This document shows, in pieces, positions 48,929 through 52,069 of a stretch of 52,069 bases of DNA. The first letter of the stretch is position 1, and each line of letters starts with the position of its first letter. The position numbers and the translations under genes are program-made. Location: positions 1 through 52,069 of the forward strand of contig JAFWIF010000014.1 of the NCBI GenBank assembly GCA_017514975.1, read 5' to 3'. Under the pieces are notes generated by a model. The model did no database searches and was not told the origin of the DNA. It saw nothing but the letters and a program-made list of their open reading frames with translations. This DNA is from Candidatus Saccharimonadota bacterium. GTDB lineage: Bacteria > Patescibacteriota > Saccharimonadia > Saccharimonadales > Saccharimonadaceae.

Positions 48929-50346
48929 TGAGTGATTATAAAATGACAATCGGAATTGAGTGTCACGTACAGCTCAATACGAAGACGAAATTATTTAGCG
49001 GGGTGGACAATGATGCGGTAGACAAAGAGCCAAATAGCTGCGTTAGCCCAATTGACTACGCGCTACCTGGAATGCTACCGGTTCTGAATAAAGCAGCAGT
49101 CGAAAAAGCCGTGCGGGCGGGAGCGGCAATGAACTGCGCAATCAACTTGACGAGCCGTTTTGATCGCAAACATTATTATTACCCAGATTTGCCAAAAGGC
49201 TATCAGATTTCACAGATGTATAAACCGATTATCGGAGCAGGCGAGGTGCATCTGCCGGACGGAACAAGCGTCAAGATTGAGCACGCACACCTTGAAGAAG
49301 ATGCCGGAAAATTGACGCACTTCGAGAAATACTCACTGGTTGACCTGAATCGAGCAGGAACGCCGCTGATTGAAATTGTGTCGATGCCAGATATCCATTC
49401 GGCGGCTCAGGCAAGATTGTATTGCGAGGAATTGCATCGGTTGATGGTTTACGCTGACGTTACGAACGGAGATTTATATCAAGGAAATATGCGTTTCGAC
49501 GTTAATATTTCGGTCTCGAACAGCGATAAGCTAGGAACGCGCGCCGAAATCAAAAACTTAAACTCGTTTAGAAGCGTAGAACGTGCGGCCGAATACGAAT
49601 TTGAACGACAAGTGAAGTTACTGAAAAAAGGCGAAGCCGTGAAACAAGAAACGCGCGGCTGGAATGACACGACTGGCAAGACGACAGCACAACGCAGTAA
49701 AGAGGAAGCGCAAGATTATCGTTATATGCCCGAGCCAGACGTGCCGCCGATTGTGTTGACGCAGGATTTTGTTGATAAGATTATTAACAGTATGCCGACA
49801 ATGCCGGACACGTATCGCGCAAAGTTTGAAATACTGAACTTAGACATAAGCGAACGCGAAGCAATTATTAACCAGCCAATTTTAGCACAAAGGTTGGCAG
49901 AAGTTTGCGACAAAAATAGCAAGCTAGCAGCCAGAGTGGCGCACTGGTTTTCGGGAACTTTGTTGGCAGAAGAAAATATCGAGAAAGACTTTAAGCTTGC
50001 AACTGGCGAAGAATTAACGGAATTGTCGCAAATGGTCGAAGACGGAAAATTATCTTCGACGGCCGGAAAAGAAGTATTTATTAAATTGTATGACAAAAAG
50101 AATACTTCGAAATCGCCGGAGACTTTGGCGAAAGAAATGAATCTTTTACAAGAAAACGACGAGAGCGTGCTTGAGCAAATCATAGAAGAAGTCTTGACGG
50201 CACCAGAGTGCGCGAAGGCAGCAGACGATGTGCGGCAAGGCGAAATGAAAGCGATCGGCTTTTTGGTCGGGCAAGTGATGAAAAAGTCGAAAGGCAAAGC
50301 CAATCCGGCGACTGTAAACGAATTAATCAGAAAGAAATTATCGTAA
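48928..50346 (+). CDS. gatB: Aspartyl/glutamyl-tRNA amidotransferase subunit B
   Basis: GatB is the kinase subunit that binds tRNA. The 472-residue protein has IGIECHVQLNTKTKLF, DRKHYYYPDLPKGYQISQ, LEEDAGKL, RAGTPLIEIVS and DVNISVS, then the C-terminal YqeY-like tRNA-binding domain. The start is in TAATG overlapping the previous stop. With gatC and gatA it completes GatCAB. Confidence 0.97.
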   Translation: MSDYKMTIGIECHVQLNTKTKLFSGVDNDAVDKEPNSCVSPIDYALPGMLPVLNKAAVEKAVRAGAAMNCAINLTSRFDRKHYYYPDLPKGYQISQMYKPIIGAGEVHLPDGTSVKIEHAHLEEDAGKLTHFEKYSLVDLNRAGTPLIEIVSMPDIHSAAQARLYCEELHRLMVYADVTNGDLYQGNMRFDVNISVSNSDKLGTRAEIKNLNSFRSVERAAEYEFERQVKLLKKGEAVKQETRGWNDTTGKTTAQRSKEEAQDYRYMPEPDVPPIVLTQDFVDKIINSMPTMPDTYRAKFEILNLDISEREAIINQPILAQRLAEVCDKNSKLAARVAHWFSGTLLAEENIEKDFKLATGEELTELSQMVEDGKLSSTAGKEVFIKLYDKKNTSKSPETLAKEMNLLQENDESVLEQIIEEVLTAPECAKAADDVRQGEMKAIGFLVGQVMKKSKGKANPATVNELIRKKLS

Positions 50347-50359
50347 AAGGAGATACAAA

Positions 50360-51205
50360 ATGGCATACAAGAAACCAACAAAAGCAGTAATCACCGACGC
50401 AGGATTTGCGAGTCGCTTCTTGCCGATTACGAAAACAATTCCTAAAGCAATGATTCCGCTCGGTGCTAAACCGATTATGCAATACACAGTTGAAGAGTGC
50501 GTTAAGGGCGGAATCAAGGATATTATTATCGTTGCGACAAAAGAAGGAAAGCCGATTTACGAAGATTATTTTAATAATCCAGTTGAAAAGATTTATCGAC
50601 AACTTGAATCGCAAGGAAAGCTCGATAGATTTGAGGCGGTACGCGAAGTGCTTGAGCTCGCACATATCACGGTCATCGAGCAAGACGCGGACTTGCCGTA
50701 CGGAAATGGTTCGCCGATTGCAAGCGCGAAGCCGTATCTGAACGATGACGAGGCTTTTGTAGTGCTTTATAGTGATGACGTGATTTTTGGAGAAGGCGAT
50801 GTCAAGACCTTACTTGAAGCCTACGACAAACATCCTGATGCAAAAGCAATTATCACGGCTCAAGAAATGCCAGAAGAGGTTTGGAATAAATATGGGATGA
50901 TTGCACTTAAAGATAAACAAAAGAAAACTCTCAGCCATATCGTTGAAAAACCTGCAAAACCAGAAGATTCACCGTCCAATCTTACGTCTTATGGCCGCTA
51001 TCTGTTGACGCCGGAAGTGTTTGCGCATTTGACGCCTGGGAACACTGGACTCGACGATGAACTATGGACGGTCGACGCAATTACGAAACTAGCAAAGTCG
51101 GGCGACGTAATCGTGACGAAGAGCAAAGGCAAATGGCTAACAACGGGCGATCCAAAAAATTACTACGCCGCTTACGAGGAATTTAATAAGATGGAGAAAG
51201 AATAA
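50360..51205 (+). CDS. galU: UTP-glucose-1-phosphate uridylyltransferase
   Basis: GalU makes UDP-glucose for envelope glycans. The 281-residue nucleotidyltransferase has KAVITDAGFASRFLPITKTI, IPKAMIPLG, VEECVKGGIKDIIIVAT and GDPKNYYAAY. The nucleotide loop reads DAGFASR where the family normally has AAGLGTR, a variation that may affect nucleotide preference. AAAGGAGAT precedes the ATG, 13 nt after gatB. Confidence 0.92.
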   Translation: MAYKKPTKAVITDAGFASRFLPITKTIPKAMIPLGAKPIMQYTVEECVKGGIKDIIIVATKEGKPIYEDYFNNPVEKIYRQLESQGKLDRFEAVREVLELAHITVIEQDADLPYGNGSPIASAKPYLNDDEAFVVLYSDDVIFGEGDVKTLLEAYDKHPDAKAIITAQEMPEEVWNKYGMIALKDKQKKTLSHIVEKPAKPEDSPSNLTSYGRYLLTPEVFAHLTPGNTGLDDELWTVDAITKLAKSGDVIVTKSKGKWLTTGDPKNYYAAYEEFNKMEKE

Positions 51206-51463
51206 ATGGAAACACCGGCTTGGATTTTAGTTATCTTTTTATCGGTAGCCTTAGCAGTTTTTCTAGTCCTTGGGATTATCGTCTTGATTAAGGCGATTGG
51301 CATCACAAAACAAGCGAAAATGATTTTGGAACAAGGGCAAAATATCGCAGAGAAGGCGGATGATATTGCGGGCAATGTACGGGACATGACGACAGTCGGG
51401 GGGCTGGTAAAACATTTCGTAAATCATTATACTGAGGATAATAACAAAAAGAAAGGAAAATAA
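51206..51463 (+). CDS. Small membrane protein
   Basis: The 85-residue protein has one helix (about 6-30, ILVIFLSVALAVFLVLGIIV) and a helical, charged tail ending KKKGK. It immediately follows the galU stop (TAAATG), with GGAGAAAG upstream. The function is unknown. Together with the next gene it resembles paired envelope-associated proteins with coiled-coil tails. Confidence 0.7.
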   Translation: METPAWILVIFLSVALAVFLVLGIIVLIKAIGITKQAKMILEQGQNIAEKADDIAGNVRDMTTVGGLVKHFVNHYTEDNNKKKGK

Positions 51464-51464
51464 A

Positions 51465-51911
51465 ATGAGCGAAAAGAAAAGTAATGGTAATGGTAAATTC
51501 TTTGGCGGAGCAATCCTAGGCACGATAGCTGGGGCGATTGCGGGCGTACTGATGGCGCCAAAGTCAGGACACGACATTCGCAACGACATTAAAGTAGCCG
51601 GTGGCGAAGCAGGTAAGAAAATTGGCGGAATCTTTAGCGACGGAAAAGGCAAGTTGGGTGAAGTAGTCAACACGATTAGCGAAAAAACCGGCATCGACAA
51701 AGACGAACTCAAAGAAAAGGTCTCTGCGGTTGCAGATAAGGCTGAAGCAGTCGTGAAGAAAGTTTCAGAAGGTGCAGGCGATGCGGCGAAGAAAGTATCT
51801 GAGGGCGTAGGCGATATAGCGAAGAAGGCTTCGGACACAAAAGACAAGGCTGCACAAGAGACCACGAAGACAGCTAAAAAAGCAGAAGATAAAACGAAAG
51901 ACGCCAACTAA
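51465..51911 (+). CDS. YtxH-like/LEA-like protein
   Basis: The 148-residue protein has an N-terminal glycine-zipper membrane segment (FFGGAILGTIAGAIAGVLMA then PKSG), the YtxH signature, and then a long amphipathic, Lys/Ala-rich region with repeats like VVKKVSEGAGDAAKKVSEG. This is an LEA-type pattern linked to general stress proteins. It ends the gatCAB-galU operon before a strong terminator. Confidence 0.8.
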   Translation: MSEKKSNGNGKFFGGAILGTIAGAIAGVLMAPKSGHDIRNDIKVAGGEAGKKIGGIFSDGKGKLGEVVNTISEKTGIDKDELKEKVSAVADKAEAVVKKVSEGAGDAAKKVSEGVGDIAKKASDTKDKAAQETTKTAKKAEDKTKDAN

Positions 51912-51936
51912 ATTAATTTCCCGATAAACAACCATG

Positions 51937-51969
51937 ACAAGCTCGGTCTTAGGACGAGCTTGTTTTTTT
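51937..51969 (+). terminator. Terminator of the gat-galU operon
   Basis: ACAAGCTCG and CGAGCTTGT form a 9-bp stem with a 9-nt loop, followed by a T-run (51963-51969) on the plus strand. Confidence 0.93.
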
Positions 51970-52035
51970 GCTACTCGCCTGCGAGCGGGACGGGCTAGTA
52001 AGAGCCCTAGAGGTGAATCTGAGAATAAGGAGTTG

Positions 52036-52069
52036 TTATTTTTTGACGGGTTTAATATTGCGGAATAAA
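52036..52069 (-). CDS. Possible 3' end of a minus-strand gene
   Basis: Read leftward, the last codons give a basic LFRNIKPVKK then TAA, plausible as a protein C-terminus running in from beyond the window. With only about ten codons visible, this is weak. Confidence 0.2.
   Translation of the reverse strand, partial: LFRNIKPVKK

Noticed and set aside
1-52069. UGA read as glycine, as in Gracilibacteria and Absconditabacteria
   Set aside because: TGA ends several genes at expected lengths and takes part in ATGA overlaps (for example serS-hpf, the hydrolase-FemAB pair).

Overview
The window looks like a chromosomal segment of a small-genome Candidate Phyla Radiation bacterium, most likely a Saccharibacterium (TM7). 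This is inferred from the gene set: a GatCAB amidotransferase, anaerobic NrdD/NrdG, a MurA carrying an N-terminal HTH domain, compact metabolic enzymes, and many short lineage-restricted membrane proteins. TGA behaves as a normal stop throughout, for example at the ATGA overlaps, which argues against Gracilibacteria or Absconditabacteria. No lineage marker could be checked by search.

Layout. 1-502: the 5' part of a 23S rRNA gene on the minus strand, with its own promoter and no 16S gene upstream. 865-9118: minus-strand block with two predicted wall-anchored surface proteins, a conserved small protein, an M16 peptidase and SecA. Three G9-G10 tracts sit in or just upstream of three of these genes. 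9315-20899: core genes (hpf, serS, queH, rpmE, tig, a SpoU-type methyltransferase) and a four-gene operon of a Mur-ligase-like protein, two alpha/beta hydrolases and a FemAB-like transferase. 21039-21934: rpsL-rpsG behind a foldable leader. 22273-23713: an accessory Fic protein and a ClbS/DfsB-family protein beside a small gene remnant. 23932-27506: tRNA-Glu, a possible FtsQ-like protein, pgk and pyk. 27553-33240: accessory surface region with an LPKTG protein of four DUF11-type repeats followed by a structured RNA, a repeat-rich 0.7 kb intergenic stretch, and a two-gene operon behind a four-hairpin leader; a 25-bp imperfect inverted repeat brackets this operon. 33241-35618: an unknown protein converging on prmC-prfA. 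35817-39150: a regulator with about five tandem HTH domains, tRNA-Val, and two paralogous unknown proteins. 39300-42275: nrdD-nrdG behind textbook NrdR boxes. 42613-51911: a MYG1-like protein, a CapA-like protein, HTH-MurA, gatC-gatA-(HEPN-like)-gatB-galU and two small envelope proteins.

Expression style. At least a dozen single or first genes have a -10 box ending only 6-9 nt before the start codon, which predicts leaderless mRNAs. Surface, ribosomal-protein and accessory genes instead have consensus promoters, leaders and strong Shine-Dalgarno sites.

The most notable signal is a probable phase-variation system. Two G tracts lie inside the -35/-10 spacers of promoters (spacers of 19 and 15 nt), and a third lies in the pre-signal-peptide codons of a surface protein. 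Slipped-strand changes would switch promoter strength or reading frame for surface-associated products. Other notable items are the five-HTH protein, the structured RNA after the LPKTG gene, the inverted repeats bracketing the 31-33 kb operon, the unlinked 23S gene, and a Shine-Dalgarno held in a hairpin loop.
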